64,000 bases of DNA, from positions 82,837,095 to 82,901,094 of the forward strand of contig CM038228.1 of assembly GCA_021442155.1 (NCBI GenBank), in the 5' to 3' direction. Shown here piece by piece: positions 25,826 through 37,898 of the stretch (position 1 is the first letter of the stretch; each line of letters starts with the position of its first letter). The notes beneath the pieces were generated by a model. That model saw only the letters and a program-made list of their open reading frames with translations, ran no database searches and had not been told where the DNA came from. This stretch comes from Cymbidium sinense. Lineage: Eukaryota > Streptophyta > Magnoliopsida > Asparagales > Orchidaceae. Made by a program: the position numbers and the translations under genes.

Positions 25826-27326
25826 TGAACTTCATTTAATATACTTAAATTTATTAAATGAAGATTTCATTCCAACTAAAAAAAATAAAATAACATTTAG
25901 GAAATCCTACTTAAACATATCTCCATATGTTTTAAGTTGAATTCTCTCTTTCAAAAAAAAGCAAACAATCACACAAAAAAAAAACATTTCAAAAAAATCA
26001 ATCTCCATTCATACAAATTTATTAATGAAGTTTTCCAAAATCAAAAATAAACAATCATATTTCAAAATTTCAAAACACATTTTGGAACTTTCATTTAACA
26101 TACTCAAATTTGTTAAGTAAAGTTTTCAAATCCAAAATCAAAATCAATCATATTTCAAAATTTTCAAACATATTTGGAACTTCATTTAACATACCCAAAT
26201 TTGTTAAGTTTTTCCAAATCAAAATCAAAATAAAAAAAATTTCAAAACACATTTTGGAACTTCATTTAACATACCAAATTTGTTAAGTAAAGTTCCAAAT
26301 CTAAAAATCAAAATTTTAAAAAACACATTTTGAACTTCATTTAACATACCAAATTTGTTAAGTGAAGTCTCCAAATCCAAAATTCAAAATTAAAAATATT
26401 TGGAACTTCATTTAACATACCCAAATTTGTTAAGTAAAGTTTCCAAATCAAAATCAAAACTTTTCAAAACATATTTGGAACTTCACCTAGCATACTAAAT
26501 TTGCTAAGTAAAGTTTCCAAACTCAAACAAAAAATTTCAAACACCTTTGGAACTTCCTCCCTTAGCATACCAAATTTGCTAAGGAGAAGTTTCCATTTTT
26601 CAAAACCAAAAATGAAATCAAAATTTTAAAGACACCATTGAACATTTCATTTAGCATACTCAAATTTGCTAAGTGAAATTTTCATTTCATAAAACCAAGT
26701 GGGACTTCATCTTTAGCATACCAAATTTGCTAAAGTTAAATCTCCACTTTCAAACATTCAAAAAACAAAAACACTTAGGATCTTAGCATACCAAATTTGC
26801 AAAGGATCCTACCCTTTTCAAAAATCAATATTTTCCAAACAAATGAGACACTTAGATTTTTCTTAGCATACCTAAATTTGCTAAGAAACCTATTTTTAAA
26901 ATAAAATAAACATACACTTAGATTCTTCACTAAGCATACCTAAATTTGCCAAGTAAGAATTCCAAAAATTTTCAAAAATTCAAAGAAAACAAAATGTTCA
27001 AAAAGAAACAACCACTTTCACTTCACTTAGCATACCTAAATTTGCTAAGTGAAAATTCCAAAACATTCAAACAACACAAAATCATTTGACCCTTACTTTA
27101 ACATACCCAAATTTGTTAAAGGAAAGGGTCCTCAAAATCACAAAAATTCAAATTCAAAACAAAAATGAACCTATGGAAGCATCCTATCAAAAATTTTGAA
27201 TCCGTATTTCAACATACCTAAATTTGTTGAAGTTTGAATTCATATTCAAATTTCTCTTTCAATCATTCTCTTCAAATTCATTTGAACCCCAGTTAACACT
27301 TCCAAGTTGTTGGATGTGGGTTCAAA
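25826..27326 (+). repeat. Array of about 16 hairpin repeats with conserved loop in E2 leader
   Basis: Roughly every 70-100 bp there is a hairpin of the form stem-TTARCA-TACCYAAATT-TGYTAA-stem. Units are centred near 25,847, 26,106, 26,195, 26,276, 26,350, 26,422, 26,498, 26,571, 26,660, 26,722, 26,793, 26,874, 26,943, 27,036, 27,108, 27,218 and 27,303. Between units lie A-rich linkers with AAATCAAAAT and TTTCAAAACA words. The loop stays the same, but the stems vary on both sides together: CTTCATTTAATA pairs with TATTAAATGAAG at 25,830-25,863, TAGGATC with GATCCTA at 26,776-26,811, GACCCTT with AAGGGTC at 27,088-27,130, TTTGAACCC with GGGTTCAAA at 27,281-27,326. A leader RNA role such as Gag binding, packaging or translation control is inference. 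Confidence 0.85.
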
Positions 27327-27426
27327 TTCTCAAAATTCAAAAATTCAAAATCTATGGAGATAGAAATCGATACAAGTTCATTTCATTGTAGATCTCTTTT
27401 CAGATAATTTTTAGTTCTTTCAGATA

Positions 27427-30400
27427 ATGGCGTTCACAAAAAATTTGTCTTTACCTTCCTCATGGCATGGATCTCTTGGATCGCTACTTCCTCTTGGACC
27501 ATACCCATTTGATCCACTTTAATCATGGATTTGAGGGCCAAGATCACTTGTGAGGGCATTCCCTCACAAAGAGAAGAGGGTGGAAAGGTAGTCCATCGTG
27601 GACTTACCTATTTGATGTCTCAAGAGGAAAGCGTGGCGTACCATAGCCTTAAGTGGTTTTAGTACCCAGTTATAGCTCCTTGTTGTCCCAAAGTTTCCCA
27701 TGTCCCGGGCTAGACCCCTACCATCTATACCTCCAAGGGTAAGGCTCCTCTGTGGCTTGCCTCCCTACATTTGAGTATGGGTCTAGCTCACACTCCTCCC
27801 ATCCTACCCAGCATAAATAAGAACCGCATGGTAGGTTCCATACCTGATAGCCGAGAGAGGCGCTGTGTCACCATGGATGAGTCTCATGATCACTTCACCA
27901 CCGTTAGAAAATTTCATCCTCTCTTAGGATTAGATAAAGAGGATGCCTAGAGGATTCATTCGTCGTCTCCTCTAGTGGTACATCTACAACCAACATTTTC
28001 TAGTAGAGGTCATACGCCGCCTCACTTATTCCCATGCTAAGCATACTGGATGCTCAAGCTGTTTGATTTTGATCTATTATCCCCAGTGCAGGGAGCATTC
28101 ACAGAGAGGCCTGAGGCCCATACATCACATATCACCAAAGAAGGAGACAAAGGTTCACCATCAATCTTGCTTTGGTTGATTTTCTGCGCCGCCACATACG
28201 ATAGTATTCTCACGACTAGCCATCATAGAGGATAGCTCCTGTGCATGGAGAGTCGGTGTCTCCACCACACTCTACCCCATCCTCCATCGCCACCATGTTC
28301 ACATCACCCATTCCATCTAAGGCCATGAAGGCGATCCGGAGAAAATACACCATTGGTGATCCGCTATGGCCAAGGATCCTACTCCTCCTACACCACCCAT
28401 TATGGTAGCCGAGCTCTCCGCCGACCTACCCTGGTGCGGAAGGAGTGGTGACCTGAGCATCATGGTCATTCCTTCACCAACTCCCACTGGATGTGAGATG
28501 GTGACTACTATGGATATTCATGACAGATAGGTAGAAGTGGTAGGATCATCCTAAGTTCTTATTACCAAAGACGGATTATCATTCTTCTAGTGAGTATAAC
28601 CCGCACAGGATTGACTCTAGTGTGAGGTCGTGCCTCTTCATGATAGCGATCACATCACCTATATTTGAGTTAGATCATCCTTAGATGAGATAGTACACTA
28701 TTTTATGGAGAAGAAGGAGATCTTAGGTATGGATGGTCTGAAAAGAAGAGTCGATCCCAATGAAGATGACTTGATGGGAGATTCTACATGTGTGGTCACT
28801 AGAGTTCTCTTCTGGGGAGCAGCAAGGGTGATGAGGTTGATCAAGGAGACACAAATCAGCCACCACCTCTCGACTTTAAGAAAGAAGAAAGAGAATTGAT
28901 AGGATGGCACAATAATTACAGACTTGTTGTTGATTTAAAGCAAGCCCCCAGTTCATCCTAGCACAGATGTCACCTCTAGTGCATGTCTTACTAGTTAAGA
29001 CTCTACCTCCCAGCAAGGTAATACTATATAGAAGGTAGTGGATCTCCATACATGAAAAGATCTAAATCCATGGTTGAGTAGCAAGTGAAGGAAGCTTGGC
29101 TCAAGCCGGGAGGATCAAAGGACTACCCCAGAGGAATTGATGTATCCAATATCCCAAGGGTTTCCTCCTTCCTTCAAAAGCTTCATGGCGGGGAACAAGC
29201 ACATAGCTCACCGTAGTTATTGCAACAGTGGCAAATGCTTTACTCTTTAGACTCTTTGTCGCTGAGTATTGCTTTGATTGGTATGTCAATTGCCCAATGG
29301 TTAAGACATTTGAAGTTAGAGCAACTCTTCATCAAGAGATTTGGAGCTCAAAGAGTGATCTTGTTATAGCCAACAACACTCGTGAGTCACTTATTGATTA
29401 TATTCGATGGCATAACTGAAGTATGAAGTGTGAACCATAACAAAATGCCCATTGAGATTCTGAAGAATATCCATGGCCGTTGCCTTCATGCTTAAGGGCT
29501 TCACCATAAAGACATTTGAGAAGCTAATCAACAAGGTGCTAGTCTACAAGGAGAGGCCAAAGTTGCCTTTTCAAGATCCCAAAACAAAAATCTCAAAGGT
29601 CTATGAGAAACCGAGCAAGAGGTTGACAAGTGGAAGCAACCAGAGATTAGAGAGACCATGACCTCAGCCTCCACCTCCTTTGCCACCAGAGCCATACGGC
29701 CTCCACCTCACCTCCATAGCCAGACTGCCACCATCAGCCATACCACCACAAGGCATGCATATCCGTGTAGCTATGGTCCACCTACTCTTTAGATAAGTTA
29801 AACAAACCTTATTCTTTAAGAGGAGGTAATCAAAAAAATCTTTAAGAATCTCTTAAAGAAACCCGATTTTAGCTACAGCCTAGGAGACTAAGAAGTAGGC
29901 AAAAGTCATGATCCAAACTTTTGCCCTTACCACCGTATGCTAGCCATTTTGGAGGATTGCTTCACATTTAAGGATTGGCTTGAACGTTTCAAGACTGTTA
30001 GTTATCCCAAAGGAATACCTTGGAACAACCAGTTCCATTAGGGTAATCCTTGGGGATACAAGTGATCCTACCAAAACCAAAGAAGGTTGGGACATATTTG
30101 TCTAAAACCTCTAAGAAAATAATAAAAGATCAAGAAGCTTTCTGTGCGAGTCACTCAAACCTCCAACACCAAGGAAGGTTTGCAAGTGCCAACTCTAGAA
30201 AGTGGGAGCTCAAGCAGCAGAAGAAAGATGTGTCCCCTGGGATAGCTTAGCATCCACTCATCTGTCTCCTTCTTCACAGCTTCTTCACTTTTCCATTTAG
30301 TTTCTATTTCTACTAGTAGAACTCTTGTATCAATGGATAAGGGCATCAAATCCCTTACTCCACTCACTCTACTTGACTTCTACTTTGTACCTCCAAATAC

Positions 30401-30760
30401 TTCCAAGAAATTGAAGAATAAAGCATTTGAATTACATCTGTCTCTTTGATGAGTTATCTTCTTCTATTCCTAATGATAACTCTTCAAGTCTAAATAACTA
30501 TAATAATTCAATCTTCCTTCTCGATTCGAGTTGATCTTCCAACTCAATACTATGTTCACCTCTTGAGATAGACTTGGAATCATCCGATTTGAGAGTCCCA
30601 TAGGAGCTAGGTGAGCAAAGTGCAGTAAACTTCCACCACCTTACCTCATCAAAGTCAACCTCCATAGTGGCAAGGTTCTACCTCCTAGGCAACACTCAAG
30701 ATAGAGGAAACAAGTCATTGGTACAAGATCGAGAAGCCCTTCCACAAGATGCTCCACCCT
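27427..30760 (+). pseudogene. E2 gag region, decayed Ty3/gypsy Gag
   Basis: The first ATG after the hairpin array is at 27,427 and opens a frame of only about 30 codons. The recognisable Gag core is around 29,100-29,480: the words YPPSFKSF-like, FDWYVNCPMVKTFE and SLIDYIRWHN in neighbouring frames resemble the plant retrotransposon Gag core domain. A zinc-knuckle-like cluster C-P-Y-H with a following D-C-F and FKDWLERF is at about 29,922-29,990. Near 30,640 the text resembles the NLHSGKVLPPR motif of E3. Frameshifts and stops are frequent, so no working Gag can be made. Gag would form the virus-like particle and bind the RNA. Confidence 0.75.
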
Positions 30761-30764
30761 TGAT

Positions 30765-31330
30765 TTGGAAGACTATAAGGTGGACTACAACGTCCTTTCT
30801 CATCTAAGAAAGTTGCCATCTAAGCTAAGCATATATGATGCCCTTGTCTTATCCAAAGAGATGAGGGAATCACTAATCAAGGCCCTCCTTGATCCTAAAA
30901 TATGCTTAGCTCAGCTAACCGCTATAGGTGAGGAAGCACATTATGCAAAAGAAGCCCAAGGGATCACCTTCACAGATGAAGACCTTCTTCTGGGGGACTT
31001 GGAGCACAACCATCCTACATACAACGACATGGACGTTCCACTGGGGTTCTCATGGATTGGTGCATCGATTATGAGTCTAAAGACCTTTTATTTGAAGATC
31101 GACATCTACACTCCAGGAGATAGGATGATGTTGAGAGATTCAATGATCAAGGTGAGGCTTTAGGTTCTATAGTGTTACCATTGGAGATCGAAGATCAAGC
31201 CAAGTTCTACATCATTGATTTGAATACTTCATACTACTTTGCTTGGTAGGCCTTGGATACATCGAACAAGATCATTCCATCCTCCTTCATTAGTGCATCA
31301 AGTTCAAAAGATGGAATTGAAAATTATTTT
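30765..31330 (+). pseudogene. E2 protease remnant
   Basis: The longest open stretch (30,765-31,163, 132 codons) carries KLSIYDALVLSKEMRESLIKA and ITFTDEDLLLGDLEHN, which precede the protease in E3 as well. After a frame change, IVLPLEIEDQAKFYIIDLNT (31,169-31,230) matches E3 and the region before the retropepsin flap. The LLGRPW motif visible in E3 is degraded here to an aW-stop-aLDTSNKIIPS context. The family role is cleavage of the Gag-Pol precursor by an aspartic protease dimer. This copy is not functional. Confidence 0.7.
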
Positions 31331-31619
31331 ATATCTTAAAAAAATTTCTTAAAATTTCAAATGCAAATACAAAAGTAAAAGAAAATGAAGCAAAAGAAAA
31401 GATAAAAGAAAATGAAAAGAAAAAAAGTCCAATTGAGCAAGAAAGGGGAATTGAAGAAGAAATAGATCAGCATATCACATTCCACCCATAGTTCATTCTA
31501 TCATATAAACATGTGGGTAGGATGGCTCAACCTCCACCAGAGGGTGGCAAAAAATAAAGGTAGCCTAGAGGTGGGAGACCCCTAGTTGGCCTTCACCAAC
31601 AGGTCATGTTCACATAGAG

Positions 31620-32446
31620 TACCCTACTATTCACATAGACTTGGAATCCACCGAGGATGAGTCTAATGTGATTAGTATACCAACCCCTCAAGGGTTCCAT
31701 TGGAGGTGACTTTTGATCCAACAGATGAAGACCGTGCCAAGCAAAGCAAAGTATTCAATATGGTTTATGTGAAACTATTACGTTGGGAACCTTAGCTCTT
31801 ACCTCACTTACATCTCAAAGTTGAAGGTTTGATAGTTAAGGAAGTCCCTAAGTCTTCCAAAGGACATGAAGCAAAAGAGGTTTTTTTGGGTTCATCATCC
31901 TCAAGTCGAGTTGATGTAGGACTTGAGGAAGATACTTTTAAAGAATTAATGGAATTACCTTTTTGACTTTACTCACCTTGTGTTCAAAATCTTATACAAA
32001 AAAGGTTTAGTTCCTCACACTCCAACAAGCATAGGTTAGAATATTTCAAAATTATGGAACAATACAAAGAAAGCACAATCAAGAGTGACTAGATTCATAA
32101 TGGGTCCCGATGATGAAGATTATTGCCTACATTTACCAAGAATGATGGTTCTCACACATCCCCAACTCTTATGAGAATGTGTGTTTAGAAACTCGATGAT
32201 CCGATGATCTCCAAGTCAAAGAGGCACCACCAATTTGAAGAGAGATTCATTCAACAATCGACAAGCTTAAAGAAATCAACCTTGGGAAAAGAAAATCCAA
32301 CATACATCAGTTCATTGAATGAAGAAGAAACCAATGACTTAGTTAGGCTATTGAGTTTAAAGACCGCTACATGGAGTTATGAAGAAATGCCTCGATTATC
32401 TCGACGTTGTAGTCCACAAGCTAGCAATAGACCCTACCTCTATTAA
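31620..32446 (+). pseudogene. E2 protease-RT linker remnant
   Basis: Matches the E3 linker (51,886-52,670 on the other strand): EGLIVKEVPKSSKGHEAKE near 31,820 and EINLG...NEEETNDLVRLL with SYEEMPRL near 32,260-32,400. These acidic linker motifs typically precede the RT in this class of element. Stops and indels interrupt the frame. Confidence 0.65.
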
Positions 32447-33175
32447 GCAAGCTCCTAGATGCGACAAATTAGAATAACAAAATCATTTTAAAGTCAAGAA
32501 ATTGATCGATGCGTTTCATCGGGAAGAAAAAAATATCCTTGGTTAGCTAGTGTCATCCAATTAAGAAGAAGACCAAATTCACATTTGCATCAATTTTAGG
32601 GACTTAAATAAGGCATGCCCTAAGGATGAGTTTCCTTCCTATACTAGAATTAATGGTGGACATTACCTCATCTCATGCGTTTTCTTTCATGGATGGGTCA
32701 TGCTATAACCAAATCAAGATGTCTCCTGAAGATGAAAGAAACACTGCTTTTCAAACCTCAATCGAATCTTCTATTATAGGGTCATGCCTTTCAGCCTTAA
32801 AAATGATGGTGCTACATACCAATCATGACTCGATCTTCAATGAACTCATCCATCATCAAGTTGAGTACATTGATGATCTAGTAGTCAAGAGTAGAAAAAG
32901 GAAGACCACCTCTTTGACTTGAGAGTAGTTTTGAATGGTTAAGATAATATAACCTCAAAATGAATCCCAAGTGTGCATTTGAGTAGCTTGGAAATTCCTT
33001 GGGTTTGTTGTTCGACACCAGGGAATAGAAATAGATCCTGAAAAAGATTAAAGCTATCTTAGAAATGCCACCTCCTAAGAGTTTAACTCAACTCAGATCC
33101 TTTCAAGGATAGCTGGCATATCTAAGATGCTTTATCTCAAACCTATCAGGGAGATGCAAGCCATTCTCAACACTT
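32447..33175 (+). pseudogene. E2 reverse transcriptase remnant
   Basis: RT motifs in order are: KLIDA-like start and KKKT-x-FTFASILG degraded near 32,500-32,600; RDLNKACPKDEF (32,600-32,633); SFMDGSCYNQIKMSPEDE near 32,690 with NTAFQTS; VEYIDDLVVKSRK at about 32,863-32,899, containing the catalytic YxDD; then the thumb part KIKAILEMPPPKSLTQLRSF near 33,050. RT copies the element RNA into DNA. Several frameshifts and stops (for example after the YIDD block) inactivate it. Confidence 0.85.
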
Positions 33176-33560
33176 GATGCAAGTTCAAGTGGGATGATAA
33201 GTGCGCATGCATTTGAAGACATCAAAGAGTACTTGGTGAAGTCGCTAGAGCTCTATCCGCAAGCCATTGATCCTTTACACTGCATTGGATGACTCTTCGC
33301 TCTGGCCCAAGCCAATGATGAGGGAAGGAAAGTGCTCTACCTCAACCATCCCATCCTCTAAGAAAAACTATCCACCTATTGAGAAACATTGCTAGCTTTG
33401 ATCTTTGCATCAAGCAATGACACTACATGCTTTCTCATAAGGTGAACTTGATCTCAAGAACCAATCCACTACATCTCATGACAGCCAATGCTTTGATGTT
33501 TGGCTTGGTCCATGATACTCTCACAATTTGATATCACATTTGTACCTCCGCGTAAAAGGT
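33176..33560 (+). pseudogene. E2 RNase H (first) remnant
   Basis: Similar to E3 50,726-51,001: ALAQANDEGRKVLYLNHPIL near 33,305-33,360 and a following LALIFASS block. This is the retroviral-type RNase H normally fused to RT. The catalytic residues cannot all be located because of frameshifts. Confidence 0.65.
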
Positions 33561-33639
33561 CGCAAGTGATTTCTTAGAAGACACCCACTTCCCGCTAATT
33601 CTCTTAGTGATGATCTCCATGAACAAATCATGAACTTAG

Positions 33640-34060
33640 GGGAGCAACCGATGGGAGATGTATTTTGATGGTCCGCTTTTTTCTTAAAGGTGAAGCACCA
33701 TGATCTATTCTCGTGAAAGGCAGGGTAGGAATAGTTCTTCTAACTCCAAAATAATGATGTGATGAGATTCTCATACTATCTTTCCAACCCCTATACCAAC
33801 AATAGTATGAGGCTTTGATTGCTTTGGAGTTAGCCATCACTATCAAGTGTCAAGAGCATCAACATCTTTGGGATTCTCGCTTGGTCATCAACCGATTGGG
33901 TCCTACAGTCCTCAAACCCAAGCTTCATCATTACTATGAGTATACCATGAAGCTTGGCCCAATTCCTAAAGTCACCATCTACAAGGTTCCTCAAAGAATA
34001 AGAGAAAGATGTGGAAACTTGCAAAGAGTTGGCATCCGAAGATGAGTCCATTTCAATAAG
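33640..34060 (+). pseudogene. E2 second RNase H remnant (Tat-type)
   Basis: MYFDGP at 33,659 and the block YEALIALELAITIKCQEH (33,803-33,860), SRLVINRLGPTV with a following YEYTMKLG and ITIYKVPQRI-like text (33,815-34,045) match an RNase H fold lying between the first RNase H and integrase. A second RNase H at this place is characteristic of the Tat clade. Frames are broken at both ends. Confidence 0.7.
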
Positions 34061-34229
34061 GGTCCAAAATAGACAAGTCCTATCCCTTATTGATGGAACT
34101 CATCGAGACTTTCTCTTGAAGGGAGGTTGTCGCTGCCAAAATGGACAAGGAGTCGATTGGAGGCAACCATTCATAGATTACTTTGAACACCGACAAACTA
34201 CCTCAAGAGTCAAAGCCCATCGTGAAATA

Positions 34230-35334
34230 GAGCTCTTCCTATGCTCTTGTTGATGGCACCTGTCGACCGGTCCTTTGAGATGTGGTTATATTATTTAGAC
34301 AAACATGAAGCCCATTATATTGGCGAGGTACACTCGGTTTATGTGGAGCACATCAGGTCAAGATGAAGTCAAAGATCAAAAGACTTGGATATTATTGACA
34401 TTTTATGATTACATATTGCATGGATGTAGCTAGGAGATGCCATCAGTGTCAGGTGCATGGTGTGGTCCTCCACTAACCACCCAACATTCTACACCCTACA
34501 CTTCATGGCCATTTGAGTGTTGGGGTACCGACATTGTGGGTCGATTGATCCTCCTTCTTCCAAGGGGCATCGATTCATCTTAGCGCCACTGACTACTTTT
34601 CCAAGTGGCCAGAGGTCATCCCACTCAAAGAGGTCACAACTCACCATGTGCTTCAGTTTTTCAAGAACCATATCGTATTTAAGTTTACGGTGCCTCGATG
34701 AATTGTATCCAATAATGGTACTACATTCAAAAGCATAAAGATCAATAGCTTTTCCAGAAGACACAGCACAGATTGGAGATACTCCACCCTAGAGCTAATG
34801 ATTTAGCAGAAGTATTCAACCAAACTCTCATCCAAATACCGAAGAAGACTCTTGATGACAATAAATAATGGTGGAAACGGTTGGTTGAAGCCTTGTCTAC
34901 CCACATACCACTCCAACTCACCTCATTTTTCTTAATGTATGGGTGGTCAAGCCTTTCTTCCTTTAAGTTCAACTCCCTTCACTAAGGATAGCATTAGGTA
35001 ACAAGATCACTATGAGTAATGCAAAGTTGGTTAGAAGAGCTCAAAGGTTTGAAGAAAGTCCATGCGTTATAACCTCGAGTTGTACAGGGCAAAAATGATT
35101 CAAGCTCACAACAAGCTGGTTCGCCCTAGGTCTTTTCCAGTAGGAGAACTAGTCTTAGTCCTAAGAAGATTAATTGTTGCCCGTCGAAAGATGGGAGGCA
35201 AGTTTGAACCCACTTGGGAAGGCCCCTATGTCATAGAGAAGGCCTACTAAGGAGGATCTTAGCTTATTGATTATAAATGGGAACACCCAATGCTTCCAAT
35301 TAATGAGCTCTATCTAAATAAATATTACAATTGA
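34230..35334 (+). pseudogene. E2 integrase remnant with C-terminal GPY-like module
   Basis: In order: an HHCC-like zinc-finger region with CHQCQVHG near 34,440; GTDIVG-like first catalytic Asp region near 34,525; SATDYFSKWPEVIPLKEV near 34,580; FKNHIVFKF with IVSNNGTTFKS near 34,670-34,735, where the usual second catalytic Asp (D-N-G) reads N-N-G; and ANDLAEVFNQTL near 34,790 with the expected Glu. The C-terminal part (35,062-35,250) is open for 62 codons: YRAKMIQAHNKLVRPRSF, VLRR, GGKFEPTWEGPYVIEKAY. Coding similarity ends with LNKYYN and a stop at about 35,334. Integrase would insert the cDNA. This copy has stops and lacks one catalytic residue. Confidence 0.85.
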
Positions 35335-37898
35335 AATAAAACTTATTTAAAAATAATTCATTAATAAAAAGAATAAAATCTAATTCCATTCATCAAATCT
35401 TCTCTTCTTTCAAAATATTATTTGCTTGTCTCGCGAATTCGCCATGACGTCTTTAAGGTAGGTGTAAGAGTCCCCCACTGGCATCATATCCCTTTTCCAC
35501 AACATAAACACGATCTCCTGATGCATTTAGAATAGGTGTGAGAAAACCAGAGAGGCATCCTATTTTGATTAGCATAACTAAGTTAGGTGTGAGAGAACCT
35601 AAGCAGCATCCTTTCTTAGTGGGAATTCTTGTTGTCATCCATGGTATCATTTCATAATTCCCAAACATATTTTAAGGTTGGTCTCAAGCTTTTTTGATGT
35701 GAGAGCAAGCCCCCTGTGGCACTCACTTATTAGCTTTTGGTGCCCACATGCTCTGTATGTCACCCCGGTGGTTATTTGTTGGAAGATGCGAGTCCCCAAG
35801 CTTTTATCCTAACTTTATCATTGCATACTAAAGAGCGTCTTGTTAGTATGGTATGCTTTATTGCCCAACCAGTAAGCTACCTCATGTTTAACTTTGTTTA
35901 AGAATATGTGAGTCCCCGTGCTTTCTTCTTGAACTAGCCATCTTGTTCTAACTAGGTTGTAGTATATTTAGGATAAGTCTCCCAGCTCCTTTCCTCTTGA
36001 CTACTTTTGAGTTGATCTAAGTCCCCAATGACATTCACTCGAGTCATCCTAGTCGATACCTATCGAGTCAAGATAGACTATCCCAATCGCTATAGAGGAT
36101 GTGAGTCCCAGCTTTCTTCTAGTCGATTGCAAAGATGGCACCTTAGGTTGGTTGATATTCTATACCAATAGCATTCACCCTGAGTACACCACTCTTTGAA
36201 GATATGAGTCCACATACTTTCTCCTTGAGTTGGACATCAATACCTATTGAATTTATGACTAGCCATGTCATTTTTTCCAAAGTGTTTGATTAAGCCTTAT
36301 CCCCATCTTTTGTGGGCACTCTATTTGGATCATATCCTTTGTGACCCCATTTAGACACTACCCGGGTTACTTTTGGATTGGACAGTTCCCCTTTCCTAGT
36401 AGCCACCCCTATGGTTGGAAAATTTGTTAATGGATGCTAAATTCTCCTTGATTGATTTGAGATAGGCCTAGGCTGATATAAGCTCCTTCTCAATTGATCC
36501 ATCACAAACTAATAGGGTCCATGATAAAACAAACAACTAAAATAATAAACAAAATAAACAAAATTAATTAGCTTGTGGATTAGGAATTCAAGCCTCCAAA
36601 GGGCCCCTTCTCCCAAGCAGGCATCCTCTTTAGGCGTCAACAACTCCCTAGGAATTTCGACTACACGAGATAAATCCCCACTCACTCAGAGTCGCCCTCG
36701 TGTTCAATCTATTTTGTAAAAAATATTACCCATCATTTTGCTTTAAAGATATAAGACTATGATGCATTCTTTCTAGCATGAAACCCATGTATTGCCAGTT
36801 TGATTTGTTGCCCAAAGCAACCAATCACCCTAGTGATCTTTTCTAGTGGAAGATGTGAGTCCCCAAGCTTTCTTCTCTTAAATTGATCATTGTAAATCAA
36901 AAGGCACTCCTTTGGTCGGATAGTTCTCCCATTTGGAAAGCTACTCCCTTTGGTTCAGTAAATTTCAGATAGGTCTAGGTTTCTATAAGCTCCTTCTTAA
37001 TGTAATCCATCACAAACCAATGAAATCTATGATAAAATAAACAAAACTAAAAATGAAATTAATCTTGACTATTCTTGAGCTGATCTAAGTCCCTAGTGGC
37101 ATTCACTCAATAGTCAGCCTTAGGTCAGGTTTGATTTATTATCCAAAGCAATTGATCATCCCAGTGATTTCTTATCTCTAGAAGATGTGAGTCCCCATGC
37201 TTTCTTCTTAAGACTTGACCATTGTATACTAAAAGAAATTTCTCCTTAGTTGGATAGTCTTACCTTGTGGTTAGTAGACTACTCCCTTTGAATTGGTAAA
37301 TCTGAGTTAGGTTTAGACTTCCTTGGCCCCTACTCAGTACAGTTCATCACAAACCTATGGGATCCATCATAATCAAAATAAACAAATCTAAAAAAAAATG
37401 AAATCAATCTTTGACTATCCTTGAGCTGATCTAAGTCCCTTAGTGGCATTCACTCAATAGTCAACCCTAGGTTAGGTTCAATTTGTTGCCTTGCTAATAG
37501 ATCACCCCAAGAACCGGTCTCACTTGGAGGAGTTTACTACACTTTCTTCCTAGACGCCACATACCAAAAGGCATCCCTTTAGTTAGTTCTACTATGTGTT
37601 TAGTAGACTACCCCTTTGGATTGATAAATCTGAATTAGATCTTAGCCTCCATGGCTCCTATTCAGTATGACCCATTGCAAATCAACTGGGTTCTTTCTAA
37701 ATATTTAAACCTAAAAAAAATTTAAAATAAATCCAATCCTCTCCCCTAGTGGAGATCTCCCCTCAGTGAGATTCAAATCGAATCAAACCTTTCATCTCCT
37801 TGTAGATGACTCGAACCTACTTCCCTAGTGGAAGGTTCACACTCCATCCCCTAGTGGATTTCTTGCCTCTCTCTCTTATGTCTTGGAGATAAGTAGAG
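35335..37898 (+). repeat. E2 repetitive 3' untranslated region and polypurine tract
   Basis: First come about three copies of a short motif, roughly GGTGTRAGAGAACC..GCATCCT (35,455-35,640). Then come degenerate tandem units of about 300-350 bp with 'gatctaagtccc.agtggcattcactca', 'gatgtgagtcccc', 'ctttcttct' and 'ggatagtct' blocks (about 36,000-37,700). The same units occur reversed in E1 and E3. A purine-rich GGAGATAAGTAGAG (37,885-37,898) lies directly before LTR D and is the likely plus-strand primer. No coding sequence seen. Confidence 0.75.

Noticed and set aside
25826..27326. CRISPR-like array (short repeats with spacers)
   Set aside because: The repeats are hairpins with variable stems, linkers are A-rich and similar to each other, and the context is a plant retrotransposon leader.
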